Translations under genes and position numbers: made by a program
DNA from: Ligustrum vulgare
Lineage: Eukaryota > Streptophyta > Magnoliopsida > Lamiales > Oleaceae
Reading direction: 5' to 3'
Length of the DNA stretch: 64,000 bases
Assembly: GCA_963555705.1 (NCBI GenBank)
Contig: OY743187.1
Coordinates: forward strand, 16,444,133 to 16,508,132
Shown: piece after piece, positions 11,497-21,611 of the stretch
How positions within the stretch are numbered: position 1 is the stretch's first letter
Layout of the letters: each line of letters begins with the position of its first letter
Notes under the pieces: generated by a model
What the model was told of the DNA's origin: nothing
Seen by the model: the letters and a program-made list of their open reading frames with translations, nothing else
The model's database searches: none

Positions 11497-11966
11497 TATG
11501 TGACGTTAAAAAAAATTTCAAGAATGAAGAGAATTTAGACATCAAATAGCAAGAACGACTTTTATTGACTTTGAAGGAAATGAATACCAAGAAATTTAAA
11601 GAAACTCAAGAAAGTGGTTCTTGAATTTGGAATAACTTTTTTTTTTTTTTTTTTTGGATAATGAAATTTTGGAATTAAATAAAAAATAAAAATAATTTTT
11701 TTTTAATAAATCCGAAAATTCGACACGAACGCAACAAAACAAGCGGAACTTAATTCGGATAAGAATTAAGCAAAATAAACACTTTTGAATTTTTGTTAAT
11801 TTTTATATGGATCAAACTGGAAAAAAATTTATTGGCACGAAGAACACTCAAGAAAAGAAAGACTCAACAACAAGATATGGATAATTCTTATGACAGACTC
11901 GATGATAAACATAAGAATTAAACTGGATAGAAAAACCTGAATTCAGAGTCCAGCTCTGATACCAGA

Positions 11967-12707
11967 TGATGAGGTTCGAAGCACGGAAGAAACGTCGGAA
12001 AGTTCCAAACTCAGGTTGTGGTTGGACGGATGAATCATGATCCGATATTCACGACGCGATGGCTTGACGATGCGGAATAAAGAACCAAGACTTTCGAAAC
12101 GCCACAAGGAATTTCCCAATCTCCTTGATAAGTTTCTGATTTGAACGCCACAAAGATAGTTAATCTTTGATAAGTTCGGGTTTTGAACGCCACAAGAATT
12201 GAAATCTTGATAAGTTCTTGGAGAATAAAAGGAATCCACCTTTTAACGAGTAAAGCACTCAAAATATTTATTCAATAATCAAAGTCTCAAGTCTAAATTA
12301 CAATGAATGAAAAAAGCGTATAAATAAGCAAAATAACCTAACTGCTAATTTACTCAAAACAGAATTCTAATTAAACTAGAATACTAAATTAGGAAAATAA
12401 CCTAAAAACCAAAATGGAAACAAAATAATTAAAAATCCTATAATTATGGAAATATAGTAAATCTTCATCTGCATTATTGATTTGCCAATTTGAAGCCCAA
12501 AACGATGGAATTTGGCCCTAAAATCAATGGGCTCAAGGGCACTAGCCCATGAGTTTTGCTTAGTGACATTTTCTACTCGAAAAACATATATTATTCATCC
12601 AATTCCGACATGGTTGACTGGACTGCACTTCTATTTTGGCTTGAATATTTAACTTTCTGTCAAGCCTGCTGCTATGACTCCGATTGTCGAGGGTCTGGAA
12701 CACATCA
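11967..12707 (-). repeat. 5' LTR of the compact LTR element
   Basis: 741 bp. It ends 2 bases from the primer binding site at 11964-11953 (minus strand TGGTATCAGAGC, complementary to initiator tRNA-Met). It differs from the partner LTR by scattered substitutions such as GCGCGG/GCACGG near the start, giving a route to date the insertion. Confidence 0.93.
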
Positions 12708-14204
12708 CTTCCGGTAATTCAACCAAAAATCCCAGACCTTATTAGCATCCATAGATTTCATCTCCTCAAACATGACATCGATCCATTTTTCAAATTCTTC
12801 ACATTTAATGGCTTGTGTATACGTTACCGGATCTTTTCTCATCCCTATGTTAAATTCAAATTCTTGTAAGTACAACACGTAATCATCCAAAATAGCTAAT
12901 TTCTTAGGTCTTTGGGACCTCCTTAATTCTACTTCTGGTGCTACATTTACATTTGGTTCAATGACGACAGTCTCATTATGGAGTTCAAGATTATTGACAT
13001 TTTGTTCTAAATTGTTGATTGGATCAACAACAACATTAGGCAGAACTATGTCATTTGAAATTCGTAGTAAGGGAATTGGTACCAAAATTTCTTGAATAAT
13101 CACTTCTTTAACTTTATCACCCCCACTGACTTTGTCATTCTTAATGAATTAAGCATTACCGGTTTCTACAATTCTCGTACTATGATTAGGATAGTAAAAC
13201 TTATACCCTTTTGATTTTTCTGGATATCCAATAAAATAACCACTAATGGTTTTTTTGATCCAATTTATTTTCTTGTCGATTATAAATGTGTGCCTTCGCT
13301 GGGCAGCATCATACATGCAAATGTCTTAAACTTAGTTTCCATTACTGGGAACCCGATTTAAGATATACACAGCGGTCCTAAGGGCATGCATCCACAACGA
13401 TATGGGTAAATTAGCATTACTCGTCATACTCCTAACCATTTCCATACGTGTGTGATTGCGTCTTTCAGCTACACCATTCTTCCAAGGAGAACCCGGCATT
13501 GTGTATTGAGCACAAATTCCTAGCTTTTCTAAGAGTTTGGTAAAAGGACCAGGACGTTGTCCAGATTCATCATATTTTCCATAATATTCACCACCCCTAT
13601 CAGATTTAATAATTTTCACCTTTTTACCTACTTGTCTCTTAACTTCAGTAATGTAAATTTCTACAGCATTTACAGATTGAGATTTGTCATGCAAAAGGTA
13701 AATATAACAATAACGTGAAAAGTCGTCAATAAAGGTGATGAAGTATTTTTCTCCACTAATTGATGGAGCATCAAAAGATCCACAAATGTCTGTATGTATT
13801 TTTTCAAGAAGATCGTTATTTCTTATGGCTCATTTCTTGGTATGTTTGGTTTGTTTATCCTTAATACAATCCACACAAGTACCAAAATCAGTAAAATCAA
13901 GATTTGGAAGAATCTCAATTCTTTCTTTGGATATATGACCCAGCCTTTTATGCCACAAGAAAGAAGAACTTTCATTCGTCACATTACATTTCAAACCAAC
14001 ATTCAGATGCAAGGTAACAAGAAAGAGATTCAGAAAAGGAAGAATCAAGATTAATTTGATATAAGCCATTGACCATAATTCCTGAACCAATAGAATCATT
14101 GTTCTTGCATCGAGTTTGAAACATGGACATTAGAACCAGAATCAATCCACCAAGTATTAGAAGGTGCTTCAATGAAATTTGATTCAAAACATACCAAAGC
14201 CAAA

Positions 14205-14325
14205 AGCTTACCCTTCTTTTCGAACCAAGCCTTGCGTTTCAGTCCTTTTGAATGTGTCCACTCTTTACCTTTCTTTTCGAACCAAGCCTTGCGTTTCAAT
14301 CCTTTTGAATGTGTCCACTCTTTTT
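14205..14325 (-). repeat. In-frame 57-bp duplication in the Gag-protease linker
   Basis: CGAACCAAGCCTTGCGTTTC begins at 14221 and again at 14278, a 57-bp step equal to 19 codons. The encoded piece is a basic repeat containing KRKAWFEKKGK just after the zinc knuckle. Copies differ at one or two bases. Confidence 0.85.
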
Positions 14326-14897
14326 ACAAAAGTGGCACTTAACATCCTTCTTAGCTTTCTTCAGTACGGATCGATCTGATTCATTGGATGGGCCCCTCTT
14401 AATGTCCTTCCCTGTTCGCTTCTCGAATTTTTTCTTCCCATTATTATGAACCATGTAATTTGCTGGAGCAACATGACCACCCTGCTGCTTAATTCGAGCC
14501 TCTTCCTGAACCAACTTATTGGTCAATTCATTCACGTTCCACGTATCCTTAATCGTGTTATAATGAATTTGAAAATGATCATATGGTTGAGGCAACGAGT
14601 TTAGGATAAATTGGGGTTGGAACGAATCAGGCACTGTCATGCCCAATTTTCCTAATTTTGCAACCAGATTAGTGATGTCAAGTACATGTTGTTGCATAGT
14701 TTTGAAACCATCAAAACGGGTTGTGGTGAGTTCAACCATAAGTTTTCCAGTAATTTCTTTATCAGTAGTCTTAAAGTGTTCAGTTATGGTAGATAAGTAT
14801 TCCTTAGCTATCTCGATTTCTTTAATGGAAGATTTAATGTTGGAAGTAGTGGTTAGGCTCATGAATTTCAAGCATAGTTTGTTGGCTCTATTCCAAT

Positions 14898-15237
14898 CAG
14901 TGTTCTAAAAAGCGTGAAGCGTGGAGCCCAAAAGTCAAGCTTTTGAAGCTTAAGCTGGAATATGCGTTAAAAAGCGTTAAATAGAATTTTTCAATTCCTA
15001 CATATTTTATTTAAATTTTACCCATATTTAACAAGTAAAAAAAAGGAAAAAAAAAAATGTTGAGCGCCCTTCGGACGCGCTGCGCATAAGCGCGCACAAT
15101 GCGGGCATAAGCGCTCTTCGTGCACGCTTTTAGAAAAAAAATTGAAAAACGCTTTTTTTCGCGATTTTCGTCAAAGCGACACGCGAGAGCCGTGCTTCAT
15201 TCCTAGGCGCGCACTGTGCGGGCGTTTTAGAACACTG
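14898..15237. mobile_element. hAT-type MITE, 340 bp
   Basis: Ends are CAGTGTTCTAAAAAGCG and its complement GCGTTTTAGAACACTG. Flanks are ATTCCAAT (14890-14897) and ATTCCAAG (15238-15245), an 8-bp duplication with one mismatch, as expected for hAT. The middle (15060-15135) is unusually GC-rich and self-complementary, with GCGCGC words. Removing it rejoins the copia Gag reading (FNTW then NRANK). Confidence 0.9.
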
Positions 15238-15410
15238 ATTCCAAGTATTGAAGACTTTAACTTCGTCTTCTGTGAACGAAGTAGTAAGATCAGCAGGTTT
15301 GTCCACAGTAAGAGCCAAATCAATATCAAGAACCCCCAAACTGAACTCAACACGCTCATTCCACTCTAAGTAGTTAGTTCCATACAGTTCAGAAACGAAG
15401 TTGATATAAG

Positions 15411-16150
15411 TATTAAGTTAAGTAGGATGTGGAACAACATTATAGAAACACGCTCACTTCATTCAATCTTTAAGTTATAAACACAATAAACATATATGAC
15501 TAAGATTTATTCATAAGTGAGTGATCAAAACTAACAATCAAATAAGTATGGTATCTGTGGATGTCCTACACTTGCTTAATTGCAGAAATAAATCAACTTT
15601 GTAACGTTTATTCTACTATTAACGCATGGTATACATGTGGGAAACACATAATGCAAGTAAATAAACAACAATGATATTACTTAGTCTAACATTCATCGAC
15701 ATAATATGAGTCCACTGTAGTGAACACCAACCAATAATATGAATGTCACAGAGGATAACAATATACATGTACTAAACTGAAACTACTGTGGTGATTATCA
15801 ATTCAGTAAAATATGTATATTGCAGTTTAAATTGTATGCGTAACTTAATATAAGCATACAATATATCATTAATATTGGCAAAATAATAATATTTCCCAAA
15901 ATATTGAGATTTTCAAACCTTAAGAATTGAGTAATCAATAAGTTGGAGGGCTAAATTGTAATTTAATTAAACTTGATTGACCAATTATGAAGGATTTTTA
16001 ACTTTAAGGATTAAATTGCAATTTTTCCAAACTTTAGTGGCCAATTTGTTATAATCTCAGACTTTAGGGACTAAATTAGAAAATCCTCAAACTTTATGGG
16101 CTGAATTAGATAATTCAGAATTTTAAAAGGTCTAACTTAAATAATTTATG
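15411..16150 (-). other. 5' leader of copia element 1
   Basis: Non-coding. 15411-15890 is AT-rich leader. 15896-16140 contains phrases such as CAAACTTTAGTGGCC and ACTTTAGGGACTAAATT repeated every 30-45 bp, the same kind of text as at 35460-36130 in copia 2. No LTR or tRNA primer site is found beyond it. Confidence 0.55.
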
Positions 16151-17519
16151 ACTTTGAGAATTACATGCATTTATGAAAAAATTACATCAAAAGCATCATA
16201 AGTCTTATTTAAAAAATAAATAGATAATTATCTATTGTTATAAAAAAATATTCAAGATCCGTAATTTAGAAATTTTGTTAAATTAATTAAAAAAAACTAT
16301 TCAAAAATATTTTGCTTAATCATAGTGTAACTAATTTGGTAAAGTAACATTAAATTATTTCTAAAGATATAAAATTATATTATAAAATGTGTTGAAAAAT
16401 ATTTAAATAACCCGAAAATGTTTTAGTTTAAAGAACAAAAATGTTTTAGTTTAAAGAACTTAAGAACATTCCTTATATTGTGTATTTTTTTATAAATTTT
16501 CCAATTAGATTATATAAAAAAATAAAAAAAATAAATGACTAATCCAAAAATTTTCTTTCAAATCGAATAATTTTATACTTGATTGAATATAATTTTCCGT
16601 CATATGTAATGACAATTAACAAGAGTTAGAAGTAATCACTCTCGCATGTTGGAATGTATTTGAAAAATCCTATGGGCAACTATCAGTATTAAAATTATGT
16701 TTAAGCATGTGTTCAATAAACTTGCAAAAATGGTTTATAAATCATTTTTTTTAATAATACACATTATTGTATTATTTTGAAGTCGAAAAATATGTAATAT
16801 AGGCGTCAAATCGAAGATCTCAACAAGAAGTTTAATACAATATAACAAGTTAGAGCAAACTGTAAAAATATTGTCCGTAAAATCGTCTAAAAGATCAAAT
16901 GTCAAAGTTTTAATTTATATTTTTTACTTCATTTTAAATTATATTATTTAAGTTATATAATACTCCGTATTTAGAAAACCTGAAATGGTTTGACCTGAAA
17001 GAGGCAACAGGTCAAGGATCAGAAGATTGAATCGGGTTGAACCGGGATCGAATCGATTTTAATTAAATAAAATGACATTTACTCATTTGGAGTAAATTTA
17101 AATAAACAAAAAATATAACAACAATATTCTTTACCAATTCAAAGCAAATATAGATTTATGGTTGTAAATAATTTAATACATAAAAAATAACTTATTTTAA
17201 AAAAGAAAGTTTAACAAAAAAAAAATAGTAAATAAAACTATTTTTTTTTTTTTTTTTGAAGAGACAAACAATTTTAAAAAGAAAAGAAAAAAGTCTTATA
17301 ATGATCATAATTTCTTATTTTTTATTAGTTTTGTAAATATTGCATTTTCAATTTTGATTACTTTTTTTTAAAGTTTTGAATCAATAATATTTTATATTAA
17401 AATGTTATTGTACTATGTTTTTATTTGATATGATTGTATAATTAATATATTTTTATAAATTTTGATCGAAATCACTAGTAAAACTATATTCCCGTGCATC
17501 GCACGGGTGAAAATACTAG
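16151..17519 (+). mobile_element. AT-rich stretch ending in a Helitron 3' terminus
   Basis: No coding seen across about 1.3 kb. It closes with the hairpin CCCGTGCATCGCACGGG (17491-17507), eight bases, then CTAG followed by T at 17520: the plant Helitron 3' signature (hairpin, CTRR, insertion before T). The 5' TC end cannot be placed by eye; 16151 is only the edge of recognisable copia sequence. Confidence 0.6.
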
Positions 17520-17607
17520 TAAACAAAATAACAGAGCTATGTAAAAAAATAAAAAATAACCATGAATAAACCCTGCAGATCTAATATTTTATTCACATAC
17601 ATCCACA

Positions 17608-17830
17608 CACTACGAGAATCCCGCCCTACATAGACGACAAAAGTCGTCTCTGAATGATCTAAAGTCGTCTCTATAGGTTATTAGAGACGACAAAGTTGTC
17701 TCAATGAGTCGTCTATGTAGACCCGTAGCTGATGCTAAATAGAGACGACACTGTCGTCTCTGTTTCCTCCGGGGTAATTGCGACAACCTTTAGAGACGAC
17801 AGTGTCATCTCTGTTTCCTCTGGGGTAAGG
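17608..17830 (+). mobile_element. CACTA (En/Spm) terminus with subterminal repeats
   Basis: CACTACGAGAA at 17608 is a CACTA-type end. Behind it AGAGACGAC and its complement GTCGTCTCT occur many times in both orientations (17630-17810), the usual subterminal transposase-binding array. No matching end (TTCTCGTAGTG) is found downstream in the window, so the element is partial or has lost its second end. Confidence 0.7.
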
Positions 17831-17942
17831 ATATTGAGATATTCTCTCCGACGCCGAGTGTGTCACGCCACGATTTTCAAACCTTCTCAAATGCTTTTAG
17901 ATCTTATGACCCAGAATGCCCACTAGCCGGCTCTCCCTCGTT

Positions 17943-18130
17943 CCCTAGACTTTCATCATTTTCTTTGAACATAGAGGACATGGCTGCTGGGGGTACCTTG
18001 TCTGAATGGCCAATAGGTGTGAAGAAGGCCAAAAAAAAAAAGGATTGAAGATGAGACTAAAAAGGAATTGGATGAGATGAATGCTGAAAACAAAGAACTC
18101 ATGAAATATGGACAAAAAAATAAATGAAAT
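17943..18130 (+). pseudogene. Fragment like the NAM-associated C-terminal domain (PIF/Harbinger ORF1-like)
   Basis: The plus strand reads FSLNIEDMAAGG, then WPIGVKKAKKK and, after a poly-A frame break at about 18032-18042, EDETKKELDEMNAENKEL. This resembles the C-terminal region of plant NAM-associated/Myb-like proteins (PF14303), where a RP.G.KKAK motif precedes a charged helix; such proteins are encoded by PIF/Harbinger ORF1 and by host relatives. Only about 60 codons remain, with no DNA-binding domain. It lies just inside the CACTA end and may be captured sequence. Identification rests on one motif and helix character. Confidence 0.5.
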
Positions 18131-18507
18131 ATTGACAAAAAACAACAAAACCAAAATTGTAGGGGACCAAAAAAAAAAAGGGACAAAACCCATTTTCCGG
18201 AACATCCGGCATCGCTACAATGCAGCGTGCTATAGCAGGGTACCATTTTGCCAAGGTGCCGGCTGGAGCAGTCCAGAGAAAACGCCATTTTGGCGCTGGG
18301 CTGTAGTTGCTCTCAATATTTTTTTCTCAAGTTAGGTTGTGCATAGTGACATATAAACTGTCAAAACTTCATTAATTTCTACCATGCATTCTGATGGAGC
18401 TCAAGTACTTTCCACTTATCCAAAGCTCTTTCTATTTATTTATAAATTAAACTGTTTATAAATCATTCCCAAATTGAGGCTAACTCTCGTGATTTAAATT
18501 TTTTTAG

Positions 18508-18760
18508 GTCTTTTACTGCTTGCTTACTTCTTGGGTCATTATTTTCCTTATATTAAAGGTAGCACGTGAAATTACTCGCGCAGTTTATTTACACCGTGAT
18601 TATTGGTGGTGGTCTGCTTTGATGTTGCTCGCTTGCATTGTATCATATACATATGTAACTCTAATGTTCTTAGTTGGATGTGCCGTTTTCCACTTGGTGG
18701 GAAATTTGAAAGTGATACACTTCGAAAATTATGCAAAACTATATATTGGAAAGGGATTTG
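18508..18760 (+). pseudogene. DUF3537 membrane protein exon fragment
   Basis: An acceptor-like TTTTTTTAG at 18507 opens a frame that reads VAREITRAVYLHRDYWWWSA, a hydrophobic helix LMLLACIVSYTYVTLMF, and then CAVFHLVGNLKVIHFENYAKL. The last part matches the plant DUF3537 pattern (CVLFRL...LQ.IHF..Y.KLLE). Two membrane spans are visible. After KL the expected continuation is lost and the frame runs into unrelated sequence. No neighbouring exon was found, so this is a stranded exon, possibly carried by the CACTA element or a remnant of a local gene. DUF3537 proteins are plant integral membrane proteins of poorly known role. Confidence 0.62.
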
Positions 18761-18829
18761 GATGTTTCAGTTTACATCGAATACACTATAAAATGGGTTA
18801 CTTAAAACTCTTGTTATAGAAGATATAGC

Positions 18830-19277
18830 GTACTATAACAGCATATTATTCGAAGGACTCCTTTCTCGTACTCTGTGATATAAAATTAGGCGTTACTGGA
18901 AAAGTATTGGGGATTGAATGACTGCATATGTCAAGACATGTCTTTTATCTTTAGAGCGTGTAACGTGTTTGGTACGTAGTATTAGATAATATTGGATAGC
19001 ATTTTCCCATTTTCAAATCTTCGTTCTTTCAAACACCACGTGTTTATGCCTTGAGAGTATGAGTGTGCAGGTCTATATTCGACAACCTAAAACCACAATG
19101 GGCTTAGAATTGGCATCTGATTTTGTTTCTGTATAGGATGTTTAGAGGTTGTAATTTTGACGTTATGTTGTGGTAGTCTCAAAACTGACTTAGTTTTTGC
19201 TTGATAATTTGAATTGGCATATGATTTCTAAACATGTTATTGTCATGCTAGTGTTCCCACATTACTCGGCTAATTAA
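18830..19277. other. Spacer without recognisable content
   Basis: Mixed-composition DNA between the DUF3537 fragment and a MITE. I see no coding, repeat or terminus here. Confidence 0.5.
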
Positions 19278-19503
19278 GGGCCCGTTTGTGATGACTTTTG
19301 AAAGGTTAAAAGTTGCTTTTGATTCATTTGAAGTGCTTACACCGTGTTAGAAGGGCTTTTATAGAGAGTTAATCCAGTGTGACTTCCTCTAAAAGTACTT
19401 CCGGAGTAGGAAGTGCTTTTAGAAATTCATTTTCAAACAAAAATTAAGGTAATTTTTTCGATGAGCTTTTTTACGGGAAGCAAAAGTCGTACCAATTGGG
19501 ACC
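19278..19503. mobile_element. Tourist-like MITE, 226 bp
   Basis: Starts GGGCCCGTTTGTGATGACTTTTG and ends with the imperfect complement of GGTCCCAATTGGTACGACTTTTG. Both sides carry TAA (19275-19277 and 19504-19506), the 3-bp duplication of PIF/Harbinger elements. The interior is full of AAGTGCTTTTAGAA-type words common in this MITE class. TIR identity is about two thirds. Confidence 0.68.
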
Positions 19504-19759
19504 TAAAACGGTCTCTTTTTCTTGTGCAAAGGCTCATTAATGGTCCACGTGCATGTTGAACTCAAACTCTACGTTCCAAGTTTCAATTTCATAAAGGAAA
19601 AATATATATGTACAGACCCCCTGTACATGTAGGGGTGCTTCCTCATAAATCACATGCAAATTTTATTTATTTATTTAAATCAGGTATATCCACACCACAC
19701 CACATGACCCTAGGGATGGCAAATTGGCTGGCTCATCGGCTCGACTCGTTTTTTAATGG

Positions 19760-20800
19760 ACGGCTCATGGCTGGTGCTCTAGATAAGGCCTCCACAATTA
19801 AAAACCTTGAGTACGCCAAATATTTACTTGGAATTGAAATTGCAAGAGCAACTGATGGAACATATCTCAACCAACGCAAATATGCCATGGACTTGGTAAT
19901 TGATGCGGGTTTATTGGGAGCAATGAGTGCTGCATTCTGCAACACCACTTCCAAAGGGCCAGAAGTTTGCAGTTGAACATGTTCTTATGAATAATCCAGA
20001 TCAATACAGAAGACTGATAGGAAGGTTACTTTACCTAACACTCACCAGACCGAACATTACATATGGAGTTCAACAACTTAGCTAATTTGTTCAAACACCT
20101 ACTGAAACTCATTGGAACTCAGCACTACACATTTTGAAGTATATCAAAGGAACTTTATCTACTGGGCTATTTTTTCCATCTTCAAACGACTTGAACTTGG
20201 ATGCTTATTGTGATGCTAACTGGGCTTCATGTTCAGATACATGGAAATTAGTCACTGGATATTGTATTTTCCTTGGTGGAGCACTGATTTCATGGAAGAT
20301 GAAGAAGCAAATAACTGTTTCAAGAAGCTCTGTTGAAATTGAGTATAGAAGTATGGCAACCACAGTTTTGGAGTTGAAATGGGTTTCTTATATCTTGCAA
20401 GATTTTCTTATTAACATTTCACTTCCTATTTCTTCATGGTGTGATAGCCAGGCAGCCATCCATATTAGAGCTAATCCCATATTTCACGAACGCACCAAAC
20501 ATATAGACATCGATTATCATGTGGTGCATGACCAATGCAAGAATGGTTTCATCCTCGACATTTTTACCAAATCTTTACCAGCTCCACAATTTTGATTTTT
20601 ACTTTCCAAGTTAGGCTTGCTGGATTTCCAACAATTGCCAACTTGAGGGGATGTAGAGATTACAAACATTGTAAATATCTTTGTAAATATGGCTGTTAAA
20701 CGTTAGTTAGTTTAGCTGGTCTGAATTGTGGTAGACGGGATTATATATTCAATTGTTCCTCCATCCATTCAACCATTTGTTCTACATCATTTCCTCATCA
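19760..20800 (+). mobile_element. Copia element 3, 3' end with short 3' LTR
   Basis: Plus-strand Ty1/copia remnant. Coding from about 19790 reads AKYLLGIEIARATDGTYLNQ, then (other frame) [20 protein letters not shown], and from 20134 KYIKGTLSTGLFFPSSNDLN, DANWASCSDT and SSVEIEYRSMA, ending ADIFTKSLP-like at 20592: the end of reverse transcriptase and RNase H. A polypurine tract ACTTGAGGGGA meets TGTAGAGATT at 20652, a small LTR that ends near CTCATCA at 20797-20800, directly against malate synthase exon sequence. A frame break near 19960 and a stop at about 20083 disable it. The 5' part is absent. Confidence 0.85.
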
Positions 20801-20841
20801 GAACCTGTCATAGGCGTGGTGTCCATGCAGTTGGAGGAATG
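20798..20841 (+). pseudogene. MLS: Malate synthase pseudogene, upstream exon piece
   Basis: Encodes TCHRRGVHAVGGM, the conserved stretch just before AAQIPIRDD in malate synthase (glyoxylate cycle, glyoxysomes; condenses acetyl-CoA and glyoxylate). The exon ends GGAATG/GTTAGT, a good donor, and the downstream exon at 37693 begins with GCTGCTCAG, which continues the protein exactly in frame. The upstream side is cut by the LTR of copia element 3. Earlier exons are not in the window. Confidence 0.85.
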
Positions 20842-20873
20842 GTTAGTTGTTGTCTGAACTTCTTACAAGTTAA

Positions 20874-21106
20874 CCTCTGTTTGATAAACCTTTTACAAAA
20901 GGTTGTTTATATATATATATTATTTATAAACAACAATGTGTCAAACAATTTCGTTGGTCCATTCTTTTGAAAAGTAACAAATGGTGGACGAAAATTTTTT
21001 ATCCGTCGAAATTATTGACTTTTTTTTAAAAAAAAATAGGCCAATGATATGTTGGCATGGACCGTTTATAAACAAGATTTACAAACAGTTTTTACCAAAC
21101 AGAGTT
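20874..21106. mobile_element. Small MITE in the malate synthase intron
   Basis: CCTCTGTTTGATAAA at 20874 is answered by TTTTACCAAACAGAG ending at 21104, an inverted pair of about 15 bp. The interior has TTTATAAAC in both orientations. It resembles Tourist-like ends, but no clean TAA duplication is present, so the class is uncertain. A related end (CCTCTGTTTGGTAA) is at 52167. Confidence 0.55.
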
Positions 21107-21135
21107 GTGTGCTAAAATTATATTTGAGTTTGGGA

Positions 21136-21597
21136 TGTTAGAAAATTTATTTCACAGATAAATTATTTATCTATGATCCAAAATAAATCATCATGCTGAA
21201 TTATCAAGAATTAAATAACTGAAGCGGAAGCGTACCTTAATCAAACGCGATTCACGATAAACGATTCGGCGGTGTTTGGATCTTCCAAATCAATACGCAG
21301 TTCTTATTTTCTTTCTGATGATGGGATGTCAGACAAGATGAACAGTACGTAGGATTCAGGGACCATAACCGACTTTATAAACTGAATTGCCAATTAACCT
21401 AATCCGGCCCATCATGAATTAGGTAATGACCTGGTATCTACACATAAAAGCCCATACATTATTTTAGATGCATTAAAGCCCGATATTTATTAAATCCTTA
21501 TTAGATCACTTTAATTGGGCTTAACCAAATTGATAGCCTTTTATTGAATACACAATAATTCACATATAAGCCCACATGATTGATTAAAATCCTTACA
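21136..21597 (-). repeat. 3' LTR of copia element 2
   Basis: 462 bp, plus-strand TGTTAGAAAA ... TCCTTACA. Nearly identical to 37041-37502; visible differences include TGATGGGATG/TGATGAGATG, GAATTGCC/GAATTTCC and GACCTGG/GGCCAGG, so the insertion is fairly young. Confidence 0.95.
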
Positions 21598-21611
21598 ATC
21601 TCCCACTTGGG

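Larger units (their letters stand above)
9606..12707 (-). mobile_element. Compact LTR element carrying only a protease-like ORF (TSD CTTCC)
   Basis: LTRs at 9606-10344 and 11967-12707 start TGATGAGG and end AACACATCA. The element is flanked by CTTCC at 9601-9605 and 12708-12712, a perfect 5-bp duplication, and interrupts copia 1 between its two RT pieces. On the minus strand the primer site TGGTATCAGAGC (11964-11953) follows the 5' LTR and a polypurine run (AAAGAAGGAGGG) precedes the 3' LTR. The 1.6-kb interior holds one ORF and no reverse transcriptase or integrase, so it needs enzymes in trans. LTR divergence is small but visible. Confidence 0.95.
12708..15410 (-). pseudogene. Copia element 1 gag-pol, 5' half
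   Basis: From the top: Gag of the UBN2 type (about 15410-14330, with ELYGTNYLEWNERVE and VMHNNGKKKFEKR) ending in a CCHC knuckle CHFCKKSGHIQKD; protease with WWIDSGSNVHV at about 14150; the pre-integrase zinc motif WHKRLGHISKERIE ... CVDC (about 13950-13870); the integrase core KSDRGGEY and NGVAERRNH (about 13610-13450); and the start of reverse transcriptase ending in DANKVWD at 12730. Breaks: a MITE at 14898-15237 inside Gag, frame changes around 14296, 14099, 13700 and 13100, and the LTR element at 12708. Catalytic residues are mostly still readable, so decay is moderate. Confidence 0.88.
7825..16150 (-). mobile_element. Copia element 1, minus strand, with two later insertions
   Basis: Gag, protease, integrase, reverse transcriptase and RNase H follow each other from about 15410 down to 8150, the Ty1/copia order. 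The polypurine tract (AAGTGGGAGAC, minus strand, 8164-8151) meets an LTR that begins TGTTAGAAAA. The 5' LTR and primer site are not found: the leader fades into AT-rich DNA near 16150. Two elements sit inside: an LTR element at 9606-12707 and a MITE at 14898-15237. Removing both leaves an element of roughly 5 kb. Confidence 0.85.
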
